From Paracoccaceae bacterium (GTDB lineage Bacteria > Pseudomonadota > Alphaproteobacteria > Rhodobacterales > Rhodobacteraceae), in assembly GCA_024742455.1 (NCBI GenBank), contig JANSYL010000001.1, positions 248,001-312,000 on the forward strand: a DNA stretch of 64,000 nucleotides, given 5' to 3'. Position 1 is the first letter of the stretch, and every line of letters starts with the position of its first letter. Shown piece after piece: positions 52,886-62,928 of this stretch. The translations under genes were made by a program, and so were the position numbers. The notes beneath the pieces were generated by a model that saw only the letters and a list, made by a program, of their open reading frames with translations, made no database searches and was not told the DNA's origin.

Positions 52886-53725
52886 GTGAAAGACACCGAG
52901 ACCGCCCAGACCAAACCGACCCCCGCCCTGCCGGATGCGCAGACCGTGACCGAGGTGGAGCATTACACCGACCGGCTGTTCCGGTTCCGCACCACGCGGC
53001 CCGCATCCTTGCGGTTCCGGTCGGGGGAATTCGTGATGATCGGCCTGATGGGCGACCCGGACCCCGCGACCGGCAAGCAGAAACCGCTTCTGCGTGCCTA
53101 TTCCATCGCCTCGCCATCCTGGGACGAGGAACTGGAGTTCTACTCGATCAAGGTTCCCGACGGGCCGCTGACCTCGAAGCTGCAGCATATCGCGCCGGGC
53201 GATCAGGTGATCCTGCGCCCCAAACCCGTGGGCACGCTGGTTCATGATGCGCTGCTGCCGGGCAAACGGATCTGGTTCTTCGCCACCGGCACCGGCTTTG
53301 CCCCCTTTGCCAGCCTTCTGCGCGAGCCGCAGACCTACCAGGATTACGACGAGGTCATCATCACCCATACCTGCCGGGAGGCGGGCGAGCTGACCTATGG
53401 CCGCAACATCATCGAGGGGCTGAAGGACGATGAGCTTCTGAACGAGGTGATCGGCGCCGGGTTCTGGAAGAAGATCAGATACTACCCCACCACGACACGC
53501 GAAGAGAGCGCGAAGATGGGACGGATCACCGACCTGATGCGGTCGGGGGAATGTTTCGAGGATCTGGGCGTGGCGCCACTGTCGCCCGAGACCGACCGGG
53601 CGATGATCTGCGGCAACCTGGCCTTCAACCTGGAACTCAAGGACATGCTCGAGGAATACGGGCTGCAGGAAGGCGCCAATTCGCAGCCGAAACACTACGT
53701 GGTCGAAAAGGCGTTTCTCGACTGA
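52886..53725 (+). CDS. fpr: Ferredoxin-NADP reductase
   Basis: A 279-residue flavoenzyme. The FAD-binding LRAYSIASPSWDEELEFYSI and KLQHIAPGDQV, and the NADP-binding FATGTGFAPFASLLRE and DRAMICGNLAFNLELKD, are intact. It shuttles electrons between NADPH and ferredoxin or flavodoxin, and as the last gene of this operon it may feed sulfite reductase. The start is a GTG. Confidence 0.95.
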   Translation: MKDTETAQTKPTPALPDAQTVTEVEHYTDRLFRFRTTRPASLRFRSGEFVMIGLMGDPDPATGKQKPLLRAYSIASPSWDEELEFYSIKVPDGPLTSKLQHIAPGDQVILRPKPVGTLVHDALLPGKRIWFFATGTGFAPFASLLREPQTYQDYDEVIITHTCREAGELTYGRNIIEGLKDDELLNEVIGAGFWKKIRYYPTTTREESAKMGRITDLMRSGECFEDLGVAPLSPETDRAMICGNLAFNLELKDMLEEYGLQEGANSQPKHYVVEKAFLD

Positions 53726-53751
53726 CGCGGATCGGTCATCGGCACCACGAA

Positions 53752-53779
53752 AAAGGGCCGCCCCATCGGGCGGCCCTTT
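53752..53779. terminator. Bidirectional terminator between fpr and the repeat-protein gene
   Basis: A perfect 12-bp stem (AAAGGGCCGCCC with GGGCGGCCCTTT, loop CATC) has A/T ends on both sides. It lies 26 bases after the fpr stop and 20 bases after the stop of the convergent gene at 53800, so it can end both transcripts. Confidence 0.85.
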
Positions 53780-53799
53780 CGCATGTCAGGATGCGGCGC

Positions 53800-54372
53800 T
53801 CAGAGGCCGAGGGCCGTGCGCACCGATGCCAGGGCGTTTTCCAGCAGCTCGGGATTGTCCCGGGCGCTGGTGATGGCGGTGCGCAGCGATGCCTTGCGGA
53901 AATCGCTGAGGTCCGAGCCGTCGATCGCGGCGATCACCTGGTCGTAGTCGAACCCGTCGACGGTCAGCAGGTCACCCAGACCGCCGGTTGCGGTTTCGGC
54001 GGCGTCGGCCACTTCCGATGCGGCCGCATCGGCGGCGGCGGCGGCCTCGTCGGCAGCACCTTCAACGGCGGTTTCGGCTTCGGTCGCGGTCTCTTCGACA
54101 GCGGTGGTCGCCTCTTCCGCGGCCTCGACGGTTTCTTCAACCGCCTCTTCCACGGTCTCTTCGACCGCCTCGACGGTTTCCTCGACCGCCTCTTCCACGG
54201 TCTCTTCGACCGCCTCGACGGTTTCCTCGACCGCCTCTTCCACCGCTTCGGTGGCCTCTTCCACGGCGTCGGCGACGCCGGTTTCTTCCATCATCTCGGG
54301 TTCGCGCAGAACGAACCACGCGGCGCCTGCAAGCGCGGCGATGACGACAATGATCAGTAGCGCACGGTTCAT
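53800..54372 (-). CDS. Membrane-anchored protein with Glu/Val/Ala coiled-coil repeats
   Basis: A 190-residue protein. An N-terminal membrane anchor (about 4-22) is followed by a long acidic stretch built of 15-residue VEETVEEAVEETVEA repeats (about 35-90), then an Ala-rich part. The C-terminal globular segment (about 135-190) reads DYDQVIAAIDGSDLSDFRKA. No family is recognised. A periplasmic or envelope coiled coil is likely. The DNA repeats are exact enough to vary in copy number. Confidence 0.75.
   Translation of the reverse strand: MNRALLIIVVIAALAGAAWFVLREPEMMEETGVADAVEEATEAVEEAVEETVEAVEETVEEAVEETVEAVEETVEEAVEETVEAAEEATTAVEETATEAETAVEGAADEAAAAADAAASEVADAAETATGGLGDLLTVDGFDYDQVIAAIDGSDLSDFRKASLRTAITSARDNPELLENALASVRTALGL
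54128..54245. repeat. 45-base tandem repeat, about 2.6 copies
   Basis: Copies start at 54128, 54173 and 54218 with a constant 45-base period and few differences. They lie inside the minus-strand gene 53800-54372 and encode 15-residue blocks that keep the frame if copies are gained or lost. Confidence 0.8.
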
Positions 54373-54534
54373 TTCATCTCTCCTGAATCCGAATCTGCCT
54401 TGCGCATAGGGCCGCGCCGGATCAAACGCAACCTAAGCGCGCGGCAAATGCCGGATTTCCGGCGATGCACCGCCAGTGCGTCTTGAAAATCAAGGGGTGC
54501 GGGGATACCTTGCGGCTCCTGTTGAGAACCGCCT

Positions 54535-54550
54535 TAAGGAGGCCCCCATA
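54535..54550 (+). promoter_or_regulatory. infC ribosome site with AUA start
   Basis: A full Shine-Dalgarno TAAGGAGG (54535-54542) is followed after five C by ATA (54548-54550). This selects the start of infC and is the rare-start arrangement by which IF3 controls its own translation. Confidence 0.8.
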
Positions 54551-55090
54551 GCCCGCAGACCCCATAACGCGCCGCCGACCCGTGACACCGGCCCGCGCGT
54601 CAACGACCGTATCCGTTGCCCCGAAGTCCGCCTGATCGGCGCCGATGGTGAAAATGTCGGTGTCGTCACCCCCGAACGTGCCATGGAAATGGCCAGCGAC
54701 GCGGGGCTGGACCTGGTGGAGATCTCGCCCAACGCGGACCCGCCGGTGGCCAAGATCATGGATTACGGCAAATTCAAATACGAGCAGCAGAAGCGCGAAA
54801 GCGAAGCGCGCAAGAAACAGAAGACCATCGAGGTCAAGGAAGTGAAGATGCGTCCGAACACGGACGACCACGACTTTGAACGCAAGGTCAACGACGCCAT
54901 CAAGTTCCTTGAAAAGGGCGACAAGGTGAAGGTCACCCTGCGGTTCCGCGGGCGCGAGATGGCGCACCAGAACCTTGGTCTGGAACTGCTGCACCGGGTC
55001 GCCGACAAGCTGGAGGGCATCGGCAAGGTCGAAAACATGCCCAAGCTGGAAGGCCGCCAGATGGTGATGATGATCGGCCCGGCCAAATGA
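54548..55090 (+). CDS. infC: Translation initiation factor IF-3
   Basis: A 180-residue factor that keeps ribosomal subunits apart and checks the start codon. Beginning at ATA it reads [20 protein letters not shown], as in related species. [22 protein letters not shown] and [13 protein letters not shown] are diagnostic. The ATA has a perfect ribosome site; a GTG at 54476 in the same frame lacks one and would add a non-homologous stretch. The stop overlaps the next gene by four bases. Confidence 0.95.
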   Translation: MARRPHNAPPTRDTGPRVNDRIRCPEVRLIGADGENVGVVTPERAMEMASDAGLDLVEISPNADPPVAKIMDYGKFKYEQQKRESEARKKQKTIEVKEVKMRPNTDDHDFERKVNDAIKFLEKGDKVKVTLRFRGREMAHQNLGLELLHRVADKLEGIGKVENMPKLEGRQMVMMIGPAK

Positions 55091-55485
55091 CCCAGGGCGC
55101 GGCACGGAACGCGATCACCGTGCCGCATGGCCTGCGCGGCGGGCTGGCGGTTGCGGTCCTGTGTGCCCTGCCGGGGGCAGCCGTCGCCGAAGATGCCGTG
55201 ATGCTGGACAGCGTGCCCTTCGAGGCGGCGACCGATACGCTGGAGCTTGACCGCAACTACACCCCTTTCGAAAGCCACGGGTTCACCTTCGACGGCGGCT
55301 ACGAGATCGGGGTCGCGGGCGAAGGGTCGTTTTCGGCGGCCAATACCGTGCCCCATGCCGGCGTGAACATGCGCGTGGGATGGGGCACGCAGCTCGACAG
55401 CGGGCTGAAGCTCAATTTCGAATTCAATTTCGGGCTCGAGCATTCCACCGATGGCTGGGTCATAAGGCCCGGCGGCAACGACTAG
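55087..55485 (+). CDS. Exported protein of unknown function, coupled to infC
   Basis: A 132-residue protein with a signal-like segment (about 17-34, [20 protein letters not shown]). The mature part is rich in Gly, Phe and alternating hydrophobic residues, ending in [13 protein letters not shown], like a short beta-barrel or beta-sandwich. No family is recognised. It overlaps infC by four bases (ATGA), an unexpected partner for a secreted protein. Confidence 0.65.
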   Translation: MTQGAARNAITVPHGLRGGLAVAVLCALPGAAVAEDAVMLDSVPFEAATDTLELDRNYTPFESHGFTFDGGYEIGVAGEGSFSAANTVPHAGVNMRVGWGTQLDSGLKLNFEFNFGLEHSTDGWVIRPGGND

Positions 55486-55521
55486 GCGGCAACGGCCAGA
55501 CGGCAACGACCGGGCGCCACC

Positions 55522-56313
55522 TCAGCGGGCCGCAGCCACCGCCCGGCCCGTCATCACCCGCACCAGATGCGCGCGATAGTCGCCGGCCGCATGCATATCC
55601 GAGATCATTTCGACATCGGGCACCGCAAGCGCGGCCACGGCATCCCTCGAAAAATCGGCAGACAGCGCAGCCTCGGCCTCGGTCCAGCGGAACACCCCCT
55701 GCGCCCCGGCCCCCGTCACGGCGACGCGCACGCCATCGGAAAAGCGGGCCACGAACACGCCCACAAGGGCAAAGCGCGAGGCGGGCTGGACGAATTTCTG
55801 GTAATCGGCTTCCCGGGGCAGCGGAAAGCGCACGCCGGTGATGATCTCGCCGTCCTCCAGCGCGGTGCCGAACATGCCGTCGAAATAGTCATCGGCCGCG
55901 ATCTCGCGGCTGTCGGTAACGATGGTCGCGCCCGAGGCCAGGACCGCCGACGGATAGCAGGCCGAGGGGTCGTTATTGGCCAGCGATCCGCCGATGGTGC
56001 CCCGGTTGCGCACGGCAGGGTCGCCGATGCGCCGGGCCAGATCGGCCAGCGCGGGATAGTGTGCAGCTGCCTCCGCCGCGACCATGGCATGGGTCGTGGC
56101 CCCGCCGATCACCAGCTGTCCGTCCCCGGTGGGGCGGACCCCTTTCATCTCGGCGATCCCGGTTAGGCTGACCAGAAGGCCGGGCGCGGCCAGGCGCTGT
56201 TTCATCGTCGGAAGCAGCGTCTGCCCGCCGCCGAGCGCCTGCGCTTCGTCGCTGTTCAGCGCGGCACGCGCCTCGGCGATGGTGGCCGGTTTGGCGAAAT
56301 CGAAATCATACAT
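55522..56313 (-). CDS. FAD-binding medium subunit of a CO-dehydrogenase/xanthine-dehydrogenase family enzyme
   Basis: A 263-residue CoxM-like subunit. FAD-binding motifs LGGGQTLLPTMKQRLA and RNRGTIGGSLANNDPSACYP are intact. Such subunits pass electrons from the 2Fe-2S subunit to FAD. The 2Fe-2S subunit gene lies 21 bases upstream, but no molybdenum-binding large subunit is encoded here. The substrate therefore cannot be assigned. Confidence 0.9.
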   Translation of the reverse strand: MYDFDFAKPATIAEARAALNSDEAQALGGGQTLLPTMKQRLAAPGLLVSLTGIAEMKGVRPTGDGQLVIGGATTHAMVAAEAAAHYPALADLARRIGDPAVRNRGTIGGSLANNDPSACYPSAVLASGATIVTDSREIAADDYFDGMFGTALEDGEIITGVRFPLPREADYQKFVQPASRFALVGVFVARFSDGVRVAVTGAGAQGVFRWTEAEAALSADFSRDAVAALAVPDVEMISDMHAAGDYRAHLVRVMTGRAVAAAR

Positions 56314-56334
56314 GGCACCCGCCCCCTGTTTCCG

Positions 56335-56826
56335 TCACGCCACCGAGGCGGCCAGATCATCCACCGGCTGGCCCGAGGCGGCCAGAATCGCCTTGACGAT
56401 ATTGTGGTAGCCCGTGCAGCGGCAGATATTGCCCTCGAGATATTCGCGGATCTCGGCCACGGTCGGTTTCGGATTTTCCGACAGCAGCGCCGCCGCCGCC
56501 ATCACCATGCCCGGCGTGCAGAAGCCGCATTGCAGACCGTGATGATCCTGGAACGCCTGCTGGACCGGCGACAGCGTGCCATCGGCGCCCGCCATCCCCT
56601 CGATCGTGGTCACATCGGCGCCGTCCAGATCCAGCGCCAGTGCGGTGCAGGCCTTGACCAGCGCGCCATCGACATGGACTGCACACGCCCCGCATTGGCT
56701 GGTGTCGCACCCGATATGGGTGCCGGTCAGGCGAAACCGGTCGCGCAACAGCTCCACCAGAAGGGTGCGGCCCTCGACCTCGGCCGTCATCTGGGTTCCG
56801 TTCACGCTGAGTGTGACCTGGGGCAT
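56335..56826 (-). CDS. 2Fe-2S small subunit of a CO-dehydrogenase/xanthine-dehydrogenase family enzyme
   Basis: A 163-residue CoxS-like subunit with two clusters: [12 protein letters not shown]...C in the N-terminal ferredoxin-like half, and QCGFCTPGM...[10 protein letters not shown] in the helical half. Both sets of cysteines are complete. It lies between a molybdopterin-binding protein gene and the CoxM-like gene. The start at 56826 gives the family N-terminus [10 protein letters not shown]. Confidence 0.93.
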   Translation of the reverse strand: MPQVTLSVNGTQMTAEVEGRTLLVELLRDRFRLTGTHIGCDTSQCGACAVHVDGALVKACTALALDLDGADVTTIEGMAGADGTLSPVQQAFQDHHGLQCGFCTPGMVMAAAALLSENPKPTVAEIREYLEGNICRCTGYHNIVKAILAASGQPVDDLAASVA

Positions 56827-56861
56827 CTGCACGCTCCGTTCGCTGCCGTTCGGGACGCAAC

Positions 56862-57896
56862 CTAACGCGCCGGGCGGGAAAGGGAAGCCGCCTGTCCCGA
56901 CGGTGGTTTGGCGCGGGGCTGCGGACGTGTGGGGATTTCCTTGAGCAGGCCGCCGACCCCCATCGCGGCGATATCGCCGGAACTGACCGGGATACCGCAG
57001 GCGATCCGTTCCAGCACCCAGTCGGCGCCGTTCAGCGCAGGGGACCGCGCGCAACCGGGCAGCCCGATCACCGGGCGCGGCCCAAGCCTGCCCAGCACCA
57101 GCAGGTTGCCCGGATCGACCGGCATCCCGAACCGCGTGACCTGTCCGCCCGCCCGCACCAGCGCGGCCGGGGCCACATCGGCGATGTCGGAGGTGGCCGA
57201 GCCGGTCAGCACCAGCACGAGATCGGCGCGGCAGCGGCCAAGCGCGTCTGCCAGCGCGTCTTCGTCATGGGGCACATGGAGGGTTTCACCGGCCCTAAGG
57301 CCCAGGCGCGTGACCCGGTCCCAGACGGCAGTGATGCCCTTGTCGCTGCGGTCGGGGCTGCCCGGCACCTCGGTCACGACCAGGTCGGCATCCCGCAGCA
57401 CCGGGGCGGCGCGCCGCATCGCGCCTGTCGCATGGACCATCGCGGCCTCCAGCGCACGGGCGTTCACGGCGTAGGAAATGATCTTGACGGTGGCCACCAT
57501 CATGCCGGTTTCGACCCGCTGCCATTGCGGCAGGGTGGCCAGCGTGATCATCGGATCGACCGCGTTGAGCGCGGCGATGGCGTCGGGCGAAAGGGCGATC
57601 AGGCCGGGCCCCGTCGCGCGGATATTGGCCCGCCCGGTAAAGGCGGCATCGACGGCCAGCCCGGTCCGGTCGTCCGGCACAAGGGCGGATGCAAGTCGTG
57701 CTGCGGCGGTATTCTCATCCACGTCGCCGGGGTCGGGGCAGGCGGCGATGACCGGGTCATGACCTGCGGCACGCAGTTTCGATATGTGATCGGCACCCAG
57801 AACCTGCCCCTTGCGCAGGCGCCCGCCGGGCAGGGCGACGGAATGGGCCAGGATCGCGCCCTCGGCCGCATCGAGGGGCAGCGGGCCGAACCTCAT
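56862..57896 (-). CDS. Molybdopterin-binding (MoCF-fold) protein
   Basis: A 344-residue protein. It begins [20 protein letters not shown] with a [12 protein letters not shown] segment, then a MoCF-like domain (about 170-320) showing [21 protein letters not shown] and [14 protein letters not shown]. Relatives often carry an extra C-terminal nucleotidyltransferase domain for molybdopterin cytidine dinucleotide synthesis, absent here. A role in cofactor maturation for the neighbouring enzyme is inferred. It overlaps xdhC by four bases. Confidence 0.82.
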   Translation of the reverse strand: MRFGPLPLDAAEGAILAHSVALPGGRLRKGQVLGADHISKLRAAGHDPVIAACPDPGDVDENTAAARLASALVPDDRTGLAVDAAFTGRANIRATGPGLIALSPDAIAALNAVDPMITLATLPQWQRVETGMMVATVKIISYAVNARALEAAMVHATGAMRRAAPVLRDADLVVTEVPGSPDRSDKGITAVWDRVTRLGLRAGETLHVPHDEDALADALGRCRADLVLVLTGSATSDIADVAPAALVRAGGQVTRFGMPVDPGNLLVLGRLGPRPVIGLPGCARSPALNGADWVLERIACGIPVSSGDIAAMGVGGLLKEIPTRPQPRAKPPSGQAASLSRPAR

Positions 57897-58861
57897 CCCT
57901 GCCGCACCACGCGCGTCAGTTCGGCCAGGATCGAAACCGCGATCTCGGCCGGGCCGCGCGCCCCGATATCAAGACCCACGGGCGCATGGATCCGGTCAAG
58001 CGCGCGCGTCTCCACCCCCTCGGCCGAAAGCCGCGCCAGCCGCTTGGCATGGGTGCGGGCCGAGCCGAGGCAGCCGACATAGAGCGCGTCCGAGGCCAGC
58101 GCGGCCCGGATCGCGGGATCGTCGAGTTTCGGGTCATGGGTCAGGGTGACGACGGCGGTGCGGGCATCCAGCCCGATCCGGGCCATCGCCTCATCCGGCC
58201 AGTCATCGAGGATGGTTTCCCCGGGAAACCGCGCCGCCGAACCGAAGGCACCTCGCGGATCGATCAGGATCGGGTCATATCCTGCCATCCGCGCCATCGG
58301 CAAAAGCGCCTGGGCGATATGGACGGCGCCCACCACCACCAGCCTCAGGGGCGGGTTGTGGATATGGATGAACTGCGCACCCTCCATCCCCGACCGGTCT
58401 TCGCGAAACCGCGCCGACAGCCCGGGCGCGGGGTCCGTCAGCTGCCGCGCGCCGGTGTCGGTATCGACAAGGTAGGCCACCGGTCGCCGGGCGGCACGGG
58501 CGGCCACCAGATCGGCCAGAAGCGCCTCGGGCAGGGCCGCGCCGACGGGGTCGAGCCAGATGCGGATGCGCCCGCCGCAGGCCAGCCCGACGGCAAAGGC
58601 ATCGCCATCGGAAACGCCGAAATCGAGCAACCGCCCGGTGCCCGCCTCGGCCACTTCCTGCGCCTCGATCACCACCGCGCCCTCGACACATCCGCCCGAG
58701 ACGGATCCCGCCATCTCACCCGCGCCCGACACGACCATCTGCGCCCCGACGGCGCGCGGCGCGGAGCCCCAGGTTTCCACGACGGTGGCCAGAACCGCCC
58801 CCTTGCCGGCGCGATGCCAGGCCAGCGCGGTTTCGGGCATGTGGTCCAGGCTGTCGGACAT
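57893..58861 (-). CDS. xdhC: XdhC/CoxI family molybdoenzyme maturation protein
   Basis: A 322-residue protein. The N-terminal GAVLATVVETWGSAPRAVGA and SVSGGCVEGAVV are the XdhC signature, and the C-terminal Rossmann part has RLVVVGAVHIAQALLPMA. XdhC-type proteins insert sulfurated molybdenum cofactor into xanthine dehydrogenase family enzymes. It is the first gene of the four-gene minus-strand run that ends with the CoxM-like subunit. Confidence 0.92.
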   Translation of the reverse strand: MSDSLDHMPETALAWHRAGKGAVLATVVETWGSAPRAVGAQMVVSGAGEMAGSVSGGCVEGAVVIEAQEVAEAGTGRLLDFGVSDGDAFAVGLACGGRIRIWLDPVGAALPEALLADLVAARAARRPVAYLVDTDTGARQLTDPAPGLSARFREDRSGMEGAQFIHIHNPPLRLVVVGAVHIAQALLPMARMAGYDPILIDPRGAFGSAARFPGETILDDWPDEAMARIGLDARTAVVTLTHDPKLDDPAIRAALASDALYVGCLGSARTHAKRLARLSAEGVETRALDRIHAPVGLDIGARGPAEIAVSILAELTRVVRQG

Positions 58862-58926
58862 GGCAACGCATCCCTGAGTGTCGCCCGCACCCTATGTGCC
58901 CGGGCGCGACACCGCAATCAGGAGGG

Positions 58927-59574
58927 TCACGTGCGGAAGATGCGCACCTCGAGCCTTTCATGCTCCAGCGAGGCCATGTCGGCGCCAAAAGCCGATTGGG
59001 TGATATCCTCGGGGGTCATTTCCGTCGCCCGCAGGGCGGCGGCGGTGCAGACCGGCTGCAGCGCGGCAAGCACCCCCTGCCCTTCCACCTGGCCCAGCGG
59101 CATGAAGCGGACGGCGGCGGAGATCAGCATCGCGGCGAAGGCCTGCAGGTAAAGCGCCGCCACATCCCCATCGCCCAGCGACAGGTCGCGGCAGGCCACG
59201 CCCAGCGCCACGGGATAGGGCGCATCGGGCACCGTCAGGCCGAGGGCGGACAGCGTGTCCGACAGGGCGCGGCCCTGGGCCTGCGTTTCCTCCAGCCGTT
59301 CGCGGCCGGCCACCATCGCGCGGGCAAGATCGGTCAGCGCGAGGATGTCGGCCCCGGTCTTGCGCGCCGCGACAAGGAACACGGCGTCGCCGAGCCCGCT
59401 GCCGCGCGTCAGCACGACCTCGACCCAGGACCGCAGCGCCGCTGCATCACGCACCCGGCCTGCGGCGATCTCGGCCTCCAGCCCGTGGGAATAGGCATAG
59501 GAGGACACCGGAAAGGCCGGCGACAGCCATTGGGTCAGGCGCAGCAGGTCACCGGTATCAGTGGCTGTGGCCAT
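58927..59574 (-). CDS. ureF: Urease accessory protein UreF
   Basis: A 215-residue nickel-insertion chaperone. LLRLTQWLSPAFPVSSYAYS and YSHGLEAEIAAGRVRD are the family start, with FQAFAAMLISAAVR-like AFAAMLISAAVRFMPLGQ later. The start at 59574 overlaps ureE by 17 bases; an ATG at 59592 would add six residues. UreG, its usual downstream neighbour, is missing: xdhC follows instead after 65 bases. Confidence 0.93.
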   Translation of the reverse strand: MATATDTGDLLRLTQWLSPAFPVSSYAYSHGLEAEIAAGRVRDAAALRSWVEVVLTRGSGLGDAVFLVAARKTGADILALTDLARAMVAGRERLEETQAQGRALSDTLSALGLTVPDAPYPVALGVACRDLSLGDGDVAALYLQAFAAMLISAAVRFMPLGQVEGQGVLAALQPVCTAAALRATEMTPEDITQSAFGADMASLEHERLEVRIFRT

Positions 59575-60001
59575 GCGTCCGGCCGTGGCCATAGGCCCCG
59601 CCTTCGGGGGTGAAGGGCGCGGTGACGGGGGTGACCGTCGCGCCCAGCCCGGCCAGCATATCGGCCAGAACGGGATCGTCACGGATCAGCAGGCGCCGCG
59701 CCTCGATCTGGCAGGGCGTGTGGCGGTTGCCGATATGCCAGGCCAGCCGCGTCAGGTCACCTGTGACCTCCAGCAGCGCCTCGGGCGCGGCGACAATGCC
59801 GATCAGGCTGCCATCATCGGCCTCCAGCGCGTCGCCATGATCCAGCGACACGGTTTCGGCCATATCCACCAGCACCCCGGCCCCGGCCCCGGTCACCAGT
59901 TTCTTGCGCCTGAGAAACCGCGCCTCGTAATCCAGCGTCAGGGTATCGGTCGTATCACCGGGCAGATGCCCCGCCCGGTGCAGAATACTGGCCACGCGCA
60001 T
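59558..60001 (-). CDS. ureE: Urease accessory protein UreE
   Basis: A 147-residue nickel metallochaperone. LTLDYEARFLRRKKLVTGAG and WHIGNRHTPCQIEARRLLI are diagnostic. The C-terminal His-rich tail GHGRTHGHSH should bind nickel. Open reading extends upstream, but the homologous start is MRVASILHRAG at 60001. It lies 10 bases after the DUF1127 gene. Confidence 0.94.
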   Translation of the reverse strand: MRVASILHRAGHLPGDTTDTLTLDYEARFLRRKKLVTGAGAGVLVDMAETVSLDHGDALEADDGSLIGIVAAPEALLEVTGDLTRLAWHIGNRHTPCQIEARRLLIRDDPVLADMLAGLGATVTPVTAPFTPEGGAYGHGRTHGHSH

Positions 60002-60011
60002 CGCGCCCTCA

Positions 60012-60233
60012 TCAGATGTCGAAAAGGTCGCGGAACACGATACGGGGGATGTCGTCACGCGCAATGCCCATCTGGCGCAACGCCGCGTCCGGCAGCGCAT
60101 CGAGATGCACCGCACGCGCCAGGCGCGCGCCCCGCAGGTCCGCGGGCCCCAGCCCGAGGCCCAGCGTGCAGAACAGCGCATCGAAACCGGCGCTGAGGCG
60201 GGGAGAGAAATTTCGGTTGGCCACGTTCGGCAT
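60012..60233 (-). CDS. Small DUF1127-type protein
   Basis: A 73-residue protein whose C-terminal half, HLDALPDAALRQMGIARDDI with PRIVFRDLFD, matches the DUF1127/YjiS helix. Such small Arg-rich proteins bind RNA or membrane lipids in some alphaproteobacteria. It lies 10 bases ahead of ureE, inside an otherwise urease operon, which is unusual. Confidence 0.75.
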   Translation of the reverse strand: MPNVANRNFSPRLSAGFDALFCTLGLGLGPADLRGARLARAVHLDALPDAALRQMGIARDDIPRIVFRDLFDI

Positions 60234-60378
60234 CTGCGGACCCTTTCGGCTGCTCGGGCATGGGTCCTCCCTTGACCATTACCCTAGCGCAGAACGCCGG
60301 AAGGTCAGACGGGAAATTCCGCAATGCGGAAAACCCGGCAGAAAAATGCCGCGTTGCGGCGAAGATTTGGGCGTCTGC

Positions 60379-61038
60379 CTATTTCGTATCCAGAACCGGG
60401 CCGGATCCGTCGGCATTGGGCGGCAGGTCCGAGATCGCCACCGGCAGATCGAAACTGACATTGTCGATGCCATCGCCGAAGCCGAGGAACATCACCACGC
60501 CCAGATCGGGGAAATAGCCGAAGGCATCCTGCGAGGTGACACCATCGGTCTGATTGATGCGGGTCACGGTGATGGGCAGGCCGGAATACTGGCAGCCGCC
60601 GATCTCGAGCACATCCATGTCCTCGACCAGAACCGAGGTCTGGAAGGTGGTGACCGATCCATCGGTGAAGCGCGAGGTTTCAATCCCGTTCCATGTCATG
60701 CCGGGGGCAGGTTGCGGAAGCGCCGCCCCCTCAAGCTGCACGGTTTCGAACGAGCCCGCCACGATGCGCCCGCCCTGCAATTCCCAACTGGTCTCCACCA
60801 GCCCGATGGGGTGGGTGCGGTAGCCATAGACAAAGCTGCCGTCGAAAGCGGTTTCGAACTCGGCGGTCAGCCCGGTGCTGAGCCGTTCATACCGCACGAC
60901 GCGGTCGGCATAGCTGACATAGACACCATCATTGGCCAGCCCCGACGGGCAGGCCCCCTGCGCCGTTGCGGTCTGTGTGACAAGAGCCATGCAAACCGCC
61001 GACACGGTGCCCGCAAGTGCGAAACGAAGATTGGTCAT
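60379..61038 (-). CDS. Exported protein of unknown function inside the urease locus
   Basis: A 219-residue protein. The signal peptide (about 1-27) ends TQTATAQG, and the mature part has two visible cysteines (GACPSGL and IGGCQYSG) that could form a disulfide. Strand-like stretches such as VETSWELQGGRIVAGSFETV dominate. No family is recognised. It separates ureC from the DUF1127 gene and ureE, with gaps of 49 and 145 bases. Confidence 0.7.
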   Translation of the reverse strand: MTNLRFALAGTVSAVCMALVTQTATAQGACPSGLANDGVYVSYADRVVRYERLSTGLTAEFETAFDGSFVYGYRTHPIGLVETSWELQGGRIVAGSFETVQLEGAALPQPAPGMTWNGIETSRFTDGSVTTFQTSVLVEDMDVLEIGGCQYSGLPITVTRINQTDGVTSQDAFGYFPDLGVVMFLGFGDGIDNVSFDLPVAISDLPPNADGSGPVLDTK

Positions 61039-61087
61039 GTGAACATCCCCCGGTTGGTCCTTGCCCGACTAGAGCACAGGGATGCGA

Positions 61088-62797
<1,710 letters not shown>

Positions 62798-62841
62798 GTC
62801 TGAACTCCGGCTTCGAGACCGCGTGATGCGTTTGCGTTTAC

Positions 62842-62868
62842 TTAACGTTAGCCGCGTAGGGTTAACGT
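62842..62868. promoter_or_regulatory. Paired TTAACGT words between ureC and the small peptide frame
   Basis: TTAACGT occurs at 62842-62848 (within the palindrome TAACGTTA) and again at 62862-62868, 20 bases apart, or two helical turns. The pair lies 45-71 bases upstream of ureC and could be a regulator site. Confidence 0.35.
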
Positions 62869-62928
62869 CAAAACGGGTATCGCCAATAAAAACAGCGTCC
62901 CATTGGTTAATTTCCGGAGGAAGCCTTC

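Noticed and set aside
54128-54245. Regular repeats that could suggest a CRISPR array
   Set aside because: The units are contiguous without spacers and keep a protein reading frame, so they are coding tandem repeats.
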